A stretch of 64,000 bases of DNA from Limonium bicolor (GCA_023374045.1 CM041781.1:139306982-139370981), one strand, 5' to 3'. Numbered from the stretch's first letter, positions 20,638 to 31,665 are shown. The notes: generated by a model from the sequence alone, not told the origin. A program made the numbers and translations.

Positions 20638-23600
20638 TGAAATACCCCAAATCTAAATAATATTATTAAATCATTATTTATTGGAATATAATCCAAACAT
20701 AAATCAGTTCACGTACGCATGCAAACCCATGCATGAAAACGTTACGTAAAAATAGTCGTTTCACCATAAACGCTAAAACGCCTTAGAAACATGTGATCAA
20801 GCATGACCTTGTATGACCTTCTAAAACTCAACCAAATGGTCATACACTCATTATATGAATATATAAACATATTCCCTAAGCTATATTCAGTCAAATACGC
20901 AAAACGCTCGGGAGTGCTCACGCGCGCCCCTAAAGCAAGAAAAGCTCGGAGGAGTGCCGAGGTGGCACGAACTCCTATAAAATTAATTCCTAGAGTTCCT
21001 AATATCATTATTTACCATTCTAAAGATAACCCACGAAGTGGTTCATCAAAATTCACAAAAACCACAGGAGGATTTCTTAGCGCTCCTTTTTGCCCGGGAG
21101 TGTCCCGATGGCCCGTAAATTATGTCACGGGTTGATATAACCCCATATAACTCAATGTAACATCTTAGTATATGTTTATTTACTATAATAAGTGTTTACA
21201 AACACTTGGAACTCATAAGAACAATTGGTTTCCCAAAATTTCCTTAGAGCACAAAAACACACCTTCGGGTGTCACGAAAATGCGTTTTACGCAATTACCT
21301 TGTAGTTTTTGACATGCCACGAATTGGTAATCTTAAATAGGGTTAAAATGACCTTCTAAATAAGTTGGTGTGACTAGTCAACAAGGTGCTCTATAGGGGC
21401 CGATTTTAAGGGCAAAACTAGTATATAATTTGCCTTAAAAGTTTATAAAAGGCTTTAAAAACATAATGACTCATCATCCCATGTGCTATAATACTTAATG
21501 GCAAAGAAATGTGTGACTCATTTGACCAGAGAGCTGTCGAAATTATGCTAGAGAACATGGCCAAGTTGACTAGACAAAAACAAATGCTAAAAGCAAAAAG
21601 TAGATTCCTTTTCTTTTTGCCTTTTGATTTCTTAAGCAAGTAACCTTCCTTGCTTGTTCCTTAGCTCTTCATGGCCGGTTTTTGAGCTCCATTCAGTCCC
21701 TAAATTCGTGACTCTACATGAGGAAGAAGACAACACAAACTTAGAAAAATCAAAAGAAGATACCTTACCTAAATTTCCTTGTCTTCTAGTTCACATTATT
21801 TCTTCCACATGCTCTTGCCTTGTCACACTCCTCATGGCCGGTTTTCAAGCTGGAAAAGTCATTTATTGAGCCAATCAATCATGTAATAAACAAAGGAAAA
21901 GTAAAGTCATTTGACATTAAAAATTGACAAAACAAAATCAAATTCCATTTGCTTCTTTCATTTACGTGAGCTAGGTCTCATTTCCCTCCTTGCACATTTC
22001 CTCCACGGTTTGGTAAGGCTCCCTCCTCTCTCTTCTAGCTTCATCTTCTTCCTTTGAAGCTCTTAAGTCCATTAATGGAGTTTTAACTTCTATCTTCATC
22101 TTTAAGGTAATTTCCTAGCATTTCTTGGCAAGTCTTGAAGCAAAACCCTTCCTAGCATAACAAGGTGTGTTCGGCTTCACTTAGTTCTCCAAGGAGATTG
22201 TCCAAACCAACATTAAACCAAGGACATCTCAAGGTAGGTTTTAAAGCTTGAAAATCCTTAAAGCACATTTTTATGTGTAACCAAGTTCTGCCTCTTCTAA
22301 GTCTCTTTTCTTCTTCATTTTGATGAAGGAAAACTTGTTCTTCACCTACCTTAGGAGTGCCGAATTCATAAGGAGAAAAGTCTAAGGTAAAGTCTTGTAA
22401 AACTACTACAAATCTACTTAAGATCTTTATTGAAGATCTAACTCCTAAAACCCTTTACCTCTTGCATAAAACCGAAGAGGAGCATCAAGTTTACCTAGGA
22501 GAAAGCGCTTGGAGAATTCAAGAAGAAGTCCACACTTAACCACCTTGTTAAGAAGTAAGTTTACTATATAAATCCTTATGTTATAAGCTTTGTTAAGCTT
22601 CTAAAAATTATACAAAAATTATGTACACCTCCTAGGTTATATGAAACCGAAACTACATGGTATTATATGCCAAAAATATAACCTATAACATATATAGAAA
22701 ATATGTTACCTTAAGACACATTTTTGTGTCACAAAGTTTATTTATGTTACATATAAATTTAGGCCGAAAGTTTAAGAGCAAAAGTACTTCATTTTGAGCT
22801 AAGAATTTATATAAGACATTACAATAATTTATACATGAGTTATATGACTCCTATGAATTTATTTATAATTACTTAGACATATAAATCCACTTTTATATAA
22901 CATAAGGTCTCATTTAAATTATGGCCGAATGTTCTACTTGATAAATAAGTTTTAATGAGCTACTTAGGTATATAAATTTATATCATAAAGTTTGGTGAGT
23001 TAAAAATATTCTATTAGTGTCTAAATGACTAATTAATTAAGTTTGTGGATTAAATGTAATTTTTACAAAGTTTGGTATGCTTATTATAAAAACCGTGAGC
23101 TAAGGGACTGTTTGGTGTAATTATAATATAATATAAGGTTAGGAATTAAGTTTAAGAATTTTAGATAATTTAAACAAGCTTTAAATAACTTTTTATAAAG
23201 TTTTGGGCTATTATGTAATTTATAAAAGTTGTTATGAAAGTTTAGAATATAAATGGGGCGAATTCATAATTAAGGAAATTATTAGTTCGCTTTTGAATTT
23301 TAGAAGAATTAAATACTTAAACTATAGTTTATAAGTTATTAATATCTATTATTAAGTTTGGGGTGAAAATGTAATTAATGGAAAGTTCAATGACAAAGCC
23401 GAATTGTTTTGGGGTTAGTTTGGTAATTTAAGAATTTATATATTTATATTCAGCATTTATGGAGAATTAAAATTAAAACTATAGTTTATAAGACTTATGT
23501 AAAGATTATAAGATTTTGTGGTTAGATTGCAAAATAAGAAGTATATATATACATGCCGAGATTTTGAGGGGCTAAGATGTAATTTCCGAAAGTTATAATA

Positions 23601-25470
23601 TTATAAGTTATGTCCAAAATATTAGTGGTATTTTTGTAATTTAATTGATAAGGAATTAAAATTATGTTATAAAAAGAGATTAGAATTTAATGTAAAGTTT
23701 ATGAATTAATGTGGTTGTTTTGTAAATAACCGAAATAAAGCTTAAGAATTTAGATTTAAATAAATATAGGTCCTATATGGATATTTTGGAGGATTTAGAA
23801 GAAAGAATTTTGATTAAAGAATTATGGAACTAGAACTATGGCTTATATAGTTATAAGGAATCTAAAGTAACCAATAAATATTTATTTTAAAAGGAGAATA
23901 ATAGAACTATAAGAATTTTAATGTCCATGTGTGACATATAAAAAATAGTCAAGAATTACAAGTTGTTATGTCACCAAGACAATTGAAATAAACAACAATA
24001 TAGTACATGAATATATAAATACATATATGTACATAAAGGGTTTATAAATAAATCAAAAAGAATAACAATTAAGTTAAACATTAAATCATGAGGTAATTAA
24101 AGAAATAAACCTCACATGAAATAACAAATACGAGATTTGTTAAAAGTTCCAATAGAATTATTATATAAGGGTAACAAAAATTAACCCTCTCAGTTAATCC
24201 TATTCTAGGACCTTGTTTGACCAGACGTTGACCGGGAATTTACAAGTACAGTCTACGGTGAACGGTATGGGATTCTTGCAACCTGTTTTCTAACGGATTA
24301 CACCGGCTTGTGTGCTATCTGTTGTTTGAAATAACGACCAAGATAATTAATGTAAACTGTTGTTTTACTCTGGCACACTGTGGTATTATTTTATGTGCGT
24401 GAATGTTGCTGACTACATCGTGTATGTCCCACGCATACAAACACTACTATACCAGTGGATTAAATACCTGCGTTTCAGTATACCGAGGACTTGTACTCAA
24501 GTCTCTCACTAACTTCAGTTTATAACAAACGTCATTATCCTAAACGTGATAATTGACAATACACATTGTGTTCTTGTTTAACGTCTCTTTATGACACTTA
24601 ACAATTATATACTTCGAGATTGAGGAGCCCAGTTGGATCTGGCCATGCATGCTACGGGAGTTGTACCTGTCTCAGGTCGTCTCCTACTACGTCGCGACGG
24701 AACATTCAGTTGGGAGGAAGACTTTATTCCTTCCGGGATTCAAATGCCCTTCAGTTCGAGGAAGACTTTATTCCTCTAGTGGGTTCTTATTTCCCACGCC
24801 TCTCAGTTCAGGGTTTAACTACGTTATCTCCTGGGGTTTTTATACCCAACCTTTCTTTATAACGAGGTCACTATACCTCCACTATTTCAGATATTCAGTT
24901 ATAACGGTCAGTCCCATTGTGTGGACCGACTATCAGTAAAGAATTTCAGTTCAGCTAACTTGACCTTCTGTGTCTTGTTCTATGTGACATTATTGTCCTT
25001 GTATGGATACTTGTTATTATCAGACTATGCTTGTTTACAGCTTTATAAAAATGAACTGCATGTGTTCGACAAAGTAGTTGGTGTGGCCCGGTAGACGATG
25101 GGCTGCACGTTTTCCATACCAGCATTGTTTGCTGAGCCCCTTTGGGGGCACCCCCATTTTTCAGGTACCTGAAGTTAAGAAGATTACCACACCGAGTGTA
25201 GGTGGGGTAGATTCAAGCTTTGGAGTCTTCTTCTATACATTTATTTTACTTAAGTATTTTACATTAGAGTTTGATTCCTAGTATCTCGGGTTGTATCTGT
25301 ATTCCAGACCGTGACATTTGAGGATTGTGTTTGGACTTAGCCTTGTTGGTCACAAGGGTGGCCAACGGCGTTGTAATACCGCCCGGTTGTGTATTTATTT
25401 CCGCTGCAGTTGTATTTTATTTGGGAGTGATCGCCGTTCAGTTTATTGGATTTCGGGTTGGGGTGTTACA
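20638..25470 (+). repeat. Family B 5' LTR (4833 bp)
   Basis: It starts TGAAATACCCC and ends GGGGTGTTACA, the same termini as family A. The first 1.8 kb is nearly identical to the 3' LTR. The AT-rich middle (about 22440-24180) shows many substitutions and indels, and the next kilobase is again close. Shared modules with family A near the 3' end include the segment around 24240-24305, the twin stem-loops (25120-25149) and TTTCCGCTGCAG near 25400. No gene is supported inside it. Confidence 0.9.
25120..25149 (+). other. Twin stem-loops near the LTR 3' end (B)
   Basis: CAGCA/TGCTG (25120-25134) and GCCCC/GGGGC (25136-25149) match the arrangement in family A at 5062-5089, but the first loop differs (TTGTT against AAGG). 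Retention of both stems in two diverged LTR families points to selection on RNA or DNA structure. Confidence 0.55.
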
Positions 25471-25477
25471 AAAAAGG

Positions 25478-25503
25478 TGGTATCAGAGCGTAGTTACGCT
25501 CTG
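25478..25503 (+). promoter_or_regulatory. tRNA-iMet primer binding site inside a hairpin (B)
   Basis: TGGTATCAGAGC (25478-25489) follows the LTR by seven bases. CAGAGCGTA (25484-25492) pairs with TACGCTCTG (25495-25503). The top of the stem differs from family A (GCGTA/TACGC against GCGA/TCGC) but remains paired. Confidence 0.8.
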
Positions 25504-26283
25504 GATACAAGGATACACCGAGATTAGGATTTCTAAAAGCTTAGGTTATGGGTTGAGTGATAGTATTGAAAGGTGTTTAAGTTAGTTTATACTTAGACTA
25601 CTATCCAAGATCAGATTTGTGACCACAGTACCTAATACACCTCAACATCCTGCAGATGTCAGAGGGAAGAGGAGGACGACGTGGACAGGCTGATGAGGAG
25701 CCAAACGTCAGGCTGGCAGACATTGCCACCTTAATCGCTCAGGCATTCGCACAGGCGGGGGTTGGACAGCAGCAGCAGCTACCTCCACCACCACCACCCA
25801 GGGAGAGAGACTGGGTGAAGAGTTTGGCTGATCTGAGGCCAACTGCATTCAAGGGGCAGACTGACCCTGCTCACTTAGAGACATACATCATGGAGATGGA
25901 GACAGCGTTCGAGACGCTTGCAGTCCCAGCTAGGGAAAAAGTAAGACTTGCTGCCTTTTATCTGAAGGATGCAGCTAGAGATTGGTGGAACATGGTGAAA
26001 GCCGACCACCTGGATGACCCAGCTTTTACTTGGGGACATTACACTGCATTACTTAGGGGCAAATACTACCCGGCCCACACCAGGATGGTGAGACTCGGGA
26101 GTTTGACGCCTTGGAGCAGACGGGGAGATGTCAGTGGATGAGTACTATGCGAAGTTCACTTCGCTACTCAGACTATTACCCGGCATAGGATACTCGGACC
26201 AGGTGTTGGTCGACCGATTCTACGGGGGACTGAGCCCTCGACTTCAGTTTGGGATGGGACCAATCATCCCCACCAGTTTGCAG

Positions 26284-26374
26284 GTAAAACAGGAAGAGAC
26301 ATAAATCAGTTGGAAATTATTACATACTATACCCCATCATGGGAGATTTGGAGATTAATATCTTGAGATTTCAG
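26284..26374 (+). other. Intron-like insert 1 in gag (91 bp)
   Basis: It begins GTAAAA and ends TTTCAG, contains in-frame stops and is AT-rich. Its removal joins CAG to GAA in phase 0, restoring a capsid sequence normally uninterrupted in this clade. The length is not a multiple of three. It has the hallmarks of a spliceosomal intron; splicing is not shown. Confidence 0.55.
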
Positions 26375-26633
26375 GAATGCTACCATGCTGCTTCCGTAGT
26401 GGAGATCACTTGTAAGAGAGGGATGCTTTGAGCTCCCAAAAGAGGAAGGACGGACCTGGTGGCGAAGATGCCAAGCAGGGAACTCCAACAAAAGAAACAA
26501 ACCCTATCAGAAAGGACAGGGGTCCTATCAAGGGAAAGGGAACCAAACTACTGGGAACCCCCAGTCAGGAACCTACGGAGTGGCAACTTCACAGAAAACC
26601 TACCCACCTAAGGGTAGGCACTCTAATCAAACA

Positions 26634-26702
26634 GTTAAAATTTGAGACTTTTGTGATTACTTCAGCACCGTTAGAATGAATAATTGACCTTGATTGTATT
26701 AG
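26634..26702 (+). other. Intron-like insert 2 in gag (about 69 bp)
   Basis: It begins GTTAAA, ends TATTAG, carries stops and separates the basic linker (..RHSNQT) from the Gly/Ser stretch before the zinc knuckles. Exact frame restoration requires one extra G at the left junction. It is short for a plant intron, so the evidence is weaker than for insert 1. Confidence 0.4.
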
Positions 26703-27042
26703 GTTCTGGATCTGGCTCAAACACGGGCCAGAAGTATATCCGCCGTTTCAACTGTAAACAGTGCGGGAAGGATCACCCCGGCGTGGACTGCCAGGGGGAG
26801 AAAGTCATGTGCCGCTACTGTCAGATACTCGGGCATCGTGCCTTCGAGTGTATCCGAACGAAACCCGGAGAGCAGGAACTACCGCCCGGGAGCAAAGCCA
26901 AACCCAGGCCAAAAGAATGGAGCTAGCGATACTCGCCCTCCACCAACAAACCCAACTCAGGGGTAAGGGCAAGGGCCCAGCATCGGGACCCGCCCTGCAT
27001 GTCATGGACCGCTCAGATGAGGCTGGTCCTCTACTAACCCAG

Positions 27043-28032
27043 GTATTTCTAAACCATGTGAACCTATTATTGAGCAATGGATGATGTGAATGAGTGCTTG
27101 CATGCCTTGATTGCCTAATTGAGTAGGAAAGAATTAGTAAGACTCACTAGTAAAATTTAAACCACGTAGGAAGCTATAAGATATGCTTCCTATCCCCTCA
27201 CCGCCCTCCCTGGAAGAAAACATTATCAAAATACAAGAACCAGGGAACGAACAATGTAAGGTTATCCAACCAGGTTTGATATTACTCAAAGGATACCTAA
27301 CACCGGAGACACAAATTGCAATCATCAGAAATGTCAAGAATTGGGAGCAGGACCAGGAGGGTTCTACACTCCAGAATTTCCAGGAGGATCAAAAATGAAG
27401 CTGAAAATGATGTGCTTAGGAAAGGATTGGAATCCTTACACAAAACCTACCAAGATACAAGAAATGGAGATGGAGCACAAGTACCAAAAATCCCAGAAGA
27501 ATTTTTACCAATTGTGGAACAAGCAGTTAATACAGCTCAACAGCTAGAAGAAGATCCAGTTCCCAATCTAAGGGCTGATCTATGTATCATCAACTTCTAT
27601 GAAGAAGAAGGAGGCCGTTTAGGACTACACCAGGACAATGATGAAACAAAAGGGTCCCTTGAACAGGGAATACCAGTATTATCTTTGTCAATTGGAGATG
27701 ACGCAGAGTTTCTTTATGGCGAGCAGAAGCGTGTGGACCTTGCAAAGAAAATCATATTGAGTTCAGGAGATGTTTTAATAATGGGTGGAAAGTCAAGGTT
27801 GCTATACCATGGAATTAAAGGATTAAGCTAAACACAGCACCTTCGACAGTGATAAACACCACTCACATGAGACCAGGAAGATTAAGTTTGACCTTTAGAA
27901 AGTACTAGTGTTGTAATTGTTTTTGGACTTCAGAAAGGAGATCATCTCATCAATGAAGCATTATTGTTTGTGAAAGTGAATGTCTTTAGACCCCATCATG
28001 TATCAAAGTACTTACTCAGATTCTGTTATTAG
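27043..28032 (+). other. Insert 3 between gag zinc knuckles and protease, carrying the AlkB frame (990 bp)
   Basis: The left edge is CAG|GTATTT and the right edge is TTATTAG|GTTGTG, again GT-AG. Gag reads in from the left (..AGPLLTQ) and meets a stop 42 bases inside. The protease frame runs out on the right (..TEEEARKGG..GTFPVNGVDALVLFDSGAS). Removal leaves the two frames one base apart. Besides the AlkB frame (27183-27908), it contains about 140 bp of non-coding sequence before and 120 bp after. It may be captured cDNA lying in an intron-like position. Confidence 0.6.
27183..27908 (+). pseudogene. AlkB-type 2-oxoglutarate/Fe(II) dioxygenase (ALKBH1-like), captured in the retrotransposon
   Basis: AlkB enzymes remove methyl groups from nucleic acid bases, using Fe(II) and 2-oxoglutarate. 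From the ATG at 27183 the product shows, in order, LILLKGYLTPETQ, GPGGFYTPEFPGGSK, LKMMCLGKDWNPYT, PKIPEEF, ADLCIINFYEEEGGRLGLHQD, SIGDDAEFLYG, SGDVLIMGGKSRLLYHG and a C-terminal RPGRLSLTFR. The iron ligands are visible: His (27628-27630), Asp (27634-27636) and the distal His (27808-27810). The RX5R pair that binds 2-oxoglutarate is at 27879-27899. The motifs resemble plant nuclear ALKBH1-type proteins more than plant-virus AlkB domains, judged from memory. It is intronless and complete over the catalytic domain. Three one-base shifts (near 27345, 27445 and 27826) break it. They may be sequencing errors; otherwise it is a pseudogene. The stop is at 27906-27908. Confidence 0.85.
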
Positions 28033-28660
28033 GTTGTGCTAAGGAGACGGAAGGTGCCTTAAGTATACTTACTGAGGAGGAGGCCCGCAAGGGCGGCTCG
28101 ATTCTCACTGGTACCTTTCCGGTTAATGGAGTGGATGCATTAGTACTGTTCGACTCCGGAGCCTCACATACTTTCGTTTCGCCTACGCTTGCGGGGAAGT
28201 TGGGGCTAGACGCTGTAGAGTTACCTGATTTTAAGGTGGCACTCCCGTCTAAGGAGAAGATCAGTTGCACTCGTCTTTATAGAGGAGCCACTATCAGTAT
28301 TAAGGAGGAGGATTTCCTATTGACCTTATTGAGTTCAGAGGTCTAGGATTCGACGTTATAGCCGGGATGGACTGGCTGGGGCGGCACAGAGGCCGCATTC
28401 TTTGTGCAGAGCGCAGACTGTTGCTTAAGAGCCCATCAGGAGTGACAGTATCTTACCGTCAGAGCCCTAGGGCACCATCGATAAAAGTTATATCTGCTAT
28501 GTCCATGTACAAGCACGTCAGGAAGCAGAAGGAGGTATATCTATGTTATGTTCAGAATGTAGAGCATGACCCTGATTTTGATCCAGCTATGCCAGTGGTG
28601 TCGGATTTCCAGATATTTTTCCAAAGGAACTTCCAGGCTTACCGCCATCCAGAGAGGTAG
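28033..28660 (+). pseudogene. Family B aspartic protease and linker, broken
   Basis: This retropepsin would process Gag-Pol. The active site is LFDSGASHTF (about 28143-28172), followed after a one-base shift near 28325 by the second conserved region VIAGMDWLGRHRG, which carries the family's hydrophobic-hydrophobic-Gly motif. The linker to RT ([21 protein letters not shown]) ends at another shift near 28615. In-frame sequence upstream (TEEEARKGG) joins it to gag once insert 3 is removed. Confidence 0.85.
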
Positions 28661-29520
28661 AGTTCTCCATCGAATTACTACCAGGTACCGGTCCCATAGC
28701 TAAGGCACCGTACCGTATGGCACCAGCAGAGATGGCTGAGCTGAAGGAGCAGCTGAAAGATTTATTGGACAAGGGATACATACGACCTAGCGTATCTCCT
28801 TGGGGAGCACCAGTGCTTTTTGTGAAGAAGAAGGATGGAAGCCTTCGTATGTATTGATTACAGAGAGCTTAATGCAGTATCGGTGAAGAACAAATATCCA
28901 CTACCACGGGATTGATTTGTTTGATCAGTGAGAGGAGCAAAAGTGTTTTCGAAGATCGATTTGAGATCAGGCTACCATCAGATACCCATCAGGGAGCAAG
29001 ACATAGAAAAGACAGCCTTCAGAACACGGTATGGCCACTATGAGTTTACGGTTATGCCTTTTGGCTTGTCAAATGCACCTGCAGTCTTCATGGATTTGAT
29101 GAACAGATTATTCAGAGAGCAGTTGGATAAGACCGTGGTTGTATTCATCGATGACATCCTTATCTATTCAAAGTCTAAGGAAGAGCACGAGAGTCACCTC
29201 CGACATGTACTTGAGATCCTAAGGGAGAACCAGCTTTATGCTAAGTTCTCCAAATGTGAGTTTTGGTTAGACAGAGTTTCCTTTTTAGGACATGTCATCT
29301 CAGATGCTGGGATCGCAGTGGATCCAGCAAAGATAGAAGCAGTTCGCACTTGGCCTAGGCCAAAAGACGTTACGGACATCAGGAGTTTCCTTGGTTTAGC
29401 AGGATACTACAGAAGGTTTGTCAGAGACTTCTCCAAAATAGCCAAACCTATGACCAGCTTAATGAAGAAGGACGCACCCTTCACATGGACTACTGAATGT
29501 GAGACCTCATTCGAGCTTTG
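28612..29520 (+). pseudogene. pol: Family B reverse transcriptase, broken
   Basis: The RT copies element RNA into DNA. After [15 protein letters not shown] sequence come [77 protein letters not shown] and the catalytic [13 protein letters not shown] (Asp-Asp near 29150), then [17 protein letters not shown] and [12 protein letters not shown]. Single-base lesions lie near 28853 (stop in CIDYREL) and 28915. The central 197 codons (28928-29518) are uninterrupted. Confidence 0.9.
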
Positions 29521-29900
29521 AAGAATGCTTTGACATCAGCACCAGTTTTGACTATACCTGAAGGCACAGAGGGTTATGAAGTTTACTGTGATGCATCAGG
29601 CAGGGATTAGGGTGTGTACTCATGCAGAATGGGAAGGTAGTCGCCTACGCTTCCCGACAGTTGAAGAAACATGAGGAAAACTATCCCACACATGACTTGG
29701 AGCTTGGAGCTATTGTTTTTGCATTGAAGATCTGGCGCCACTACCTGTATGGTGTCCAGATGACCGTATATTCGGATCACAAGAGTTTGAAGTATGTATT
29801 CACCCAGAAGGAGTTAAACATGAGACAAAGAAGATGGGTTGAATTTCTTAAGGACTATGACATTGATTTGCAGTACAAGGAAGGAAAGCTAATGTTGTAG
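29518..29900 (+). pseudogene. pol: Family B RNase H, nearly intact
   Basis: It degrades the RNA of RNA:DNA hybrids. It starts with [24 protein letters not shown], where the Asp is catalytic, then a one-base loss near 29606, then [25 protein letters not shown] with the catalytic Glu, [12 protein letters not shown] with the third acidic residue, and [17 protein letters not shown] shift near 29890 separates it from the ADALSRR motif that leads into integrase. Confidence 0.9.
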
Positions 29901-30913
29901 CAGACGCACTTAGTCGACGAGCACATTCTCTAAATGCCATTGTGGCTAGCTCGAGTCTTATGGACGACATACGCAGAGCACAGCAGAGTGATCAGCGAAT
30001 GATGGAGATCAGTCAGAAGTTGTCTGACGGTACATTTGAGGGTGGAAATATGAGTTCCAGTTACATGATGATGGACTCATCAGATTGAAGGGAAGATTGT
30101 GTATTCCCAGAGACAGCACAGATATAAAGGAGCATATTCTTCGAGAGTCCCACACTCTTACCACATCTGTCCATCCAGGAGCTTCTAAGATGTACAAGAT
30201 CTAAAGAGGTATTTCTGGTGGAGTGGTATGAAGGGCGACGTGACAGAGTATGTGATTCGATGTCTCACTTGTCAGAAAGTGAAATTCGAACATAGACGAC
30301 CAGGAGGTATGGTACAGTCTATGCCAGTTCCAGAATGGAAGTTTTATGATATTCCATGGACTTCGTGGTGGGACTACCACCTACGAGAGGAGGCCTTAAT
30401 ATGATTTGGGTTGTTGTTGATCGACTGACTAAGGTTGCTAGGTTTATTCCGATGAAAGACACTTGGAAAGTGCCAAAGTTAGCAGAACTATTTGAGCAGG
30501 AGATTATCAGACATCATGGAGTACCTAAGACTATTGTTTCAGATCGAGACACTAGATTTCTCTCACGATACTGGCGAGCTACTCGCGAGGCACTTGGCAC
30601 TGAATTGAAGCTTAGCACAGCATTTCATCCTCAGACAGATGGTCAGTCAGAGAGGACTATTCAGACCTTAGAGGACATGCTACGAGCATGTGCCTTGGAT
30701 TTCCAGGGCAGCTGGATAGATAGATTACATCTCATCGAGTTTGCTTACAATAACAGCTATCACGCCTCTATACAGATGTCACCTTTTCAGGCTTTATATG
30801 GCAGACCATGCCGCACACCTTTGTGCTGGGACGAGTCTAGTGAGACCGTCATCATTGGGCCTGAGTACTTAGAGCAAGTCCAGGCAGAAGTTCAACAGAT
30901 CAGAACAACATGA
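29900..30913 (+). pseudogene. pol: Family B integrase, broken
   Basis: It inserts the DNA copy into the host genome. ADALSRR (about 29902) opens the linker. The zinc-binding HHCC region is at about 30145-30290 (ESHTLTT, VHPG, CLTCQ). The catalytic D,D,E residues lie in MDFVVGLP (30356), VSDRDTRFLS and DGQSERTIQTLED. Frame changes are near 30050, 30197 and 30350; the core 30356-30913 is open for 185 codons. Confidence 0.9.
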
Positions 30914-31398
30914 AAGCAGCACAAGACAGACAGAAATCATATGCTGATGAGAGGCGACGAGACCTTGAGTTCGCAGTTGGCGACCAGGTATTTCTACGAG
31001 TTTCACCCATGAAGGGTGTATTCAGATTTGGTCAGAAGGGCAAGCTAAGCCCGAAATTTGTAGGACCCTACGCTATCATAGAGCGGGTGGGCCTAGTGGC
31101 ATATCGACTTGATTTGCCAGCCGAGTTGGGCAAAGTACACAATGTTTTTCACGTGTCTCAGCTTAAGAAATACATGCCTCATCCTTCTCATGTTCTACAA
31201 CCAGAGACACTCTCTTTAGAACCAACAATGCGGTATGTGGAAACACCGCAAAGAATCTTAGATAGGAAGACACGAGAGACTCGAAACAAGTCTGTGAGCC
31301 TCGTGAAGGTTCTTTGGTCGAACCACGATGTGGAAGAGGCCACATGGGAACTCGAAGCTGATATGCGAGCGAAGTTTCCCTCATTATTTACCGACTAG
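30910..31398 (+). pseudogene. pol: Integrase C-terminal domain with chromodomain-like tail
   Basis: An open frame of 162 codons contains GDQVFLRVSPMKGV..KGKLSPKFVGPY, the GPY/F module, then LPAELGKVHNVFHVSQLKKY and the tail YVETPQRILDRKTRETRNKSVSLVKVLW..EEATWELE. Such tails guide insertion to heterochromatin in chromoviruses. The stop is TAG at 31396-31398. It overlaps the end of the preceding integrase frame by four bases because of a one-base loss. Confidence 0.9.
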
Positions 31399-31411
31399 GC
31401 ACTTTAGTCTA

Positions 31412-31449
31412 GGGTACGGGGGCGTACCCCTTCTTTTTGGGGGGTAGAG
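31412..31449 (+). promoter_or_regulatory. Stem-loop and internal polypurine tract after pol (B)
   Basis: GGGTACG-GGGG-CGTACCC (31412-31429) starts 13 bases after the pol stop and runs into TTCTTTTTGGGGGGTAGAG (31431-31449). Family A has the same arrangement at 8957-8992 with a different stem (GATTACG/CGTAATC). The position suggests that the family A block marks where pol once ended. Confidence 0.65.
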
Positions 31450-31479
31450 CCTTTTTCATTTTTGAGTTTAGTGTGCACT

Positions 31480-31665
31480 TTGTTGCACCTTTGTGCATTG
31501 CATTTGTTGCTTTTGTGCATTTCAGTTGTTGCACTTTTGTGCATTTCAGTTGTTGCACTTTGTGCATTTCAGTTGTTGCACTTTTGTGCATTTCAGTTGT
31601 TGCACTTTGTGCATTTCAGTGTTGCACTTTGTGATTTCAGTTGTTGCACTTTTGTGCATTCAGTG
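31480..31665 (+). repeat. TTGCAC/GTGCA minisatellite in the family B 3' untranslated part
   Basis: About seven copies of a 25-28 bp unit containing TTGTTGCACTTTTGTGCATT are in tandem. Each unit can form a TGCAC-TTTT-GTGCA hairpin. The reading frames over it are repeat artefacts. From the end of the repeat to 31984 I see nothing else. Confidence 0.8.

Larger units (their letters stand above)
25656..27042 (+). pseudogene. gag: Family B gag, broken and interrupted
   Basis: Gag forms the particle. The ATG at 25656 opens a 161-codon frame with an N-terminal Gly/Arg stretch, a Gln/Pro-rich run and a capsid part with LRPTAFKGQTDPAHLETYI, AAFYLKDAARDWW and LLRGKYYP. After a one-base shift near 26095 it continues with the CYHAASVVE region and a linker. 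It ends in two zinc knuckles, CKQCGKDHPGVDC and CRYCQILGHRAFEC (26754-26866). Two GT-AG bounded inserts (26284-26374 and 26634-26702) interrupt it; removing the first joins TSLQ to ECYHAA exactly between codons. Further single-base shifts occur near 26420 and 26900. Confidence 0.85.

Noticed and set aside
27183..27908. AlkB as evidence of an integrated plant RNA virus
   Set aside because: No viral replicase, helicase or coat motifs lie nearby, and the motifs resemble plant ALKBH1-type proteins within an LTR element.
25656..31398. Treating family B as an intact, active autonomous element
   Set aside because: At least ten frame breaks and stops are visible as written; activity would require that most are sequencing errors.
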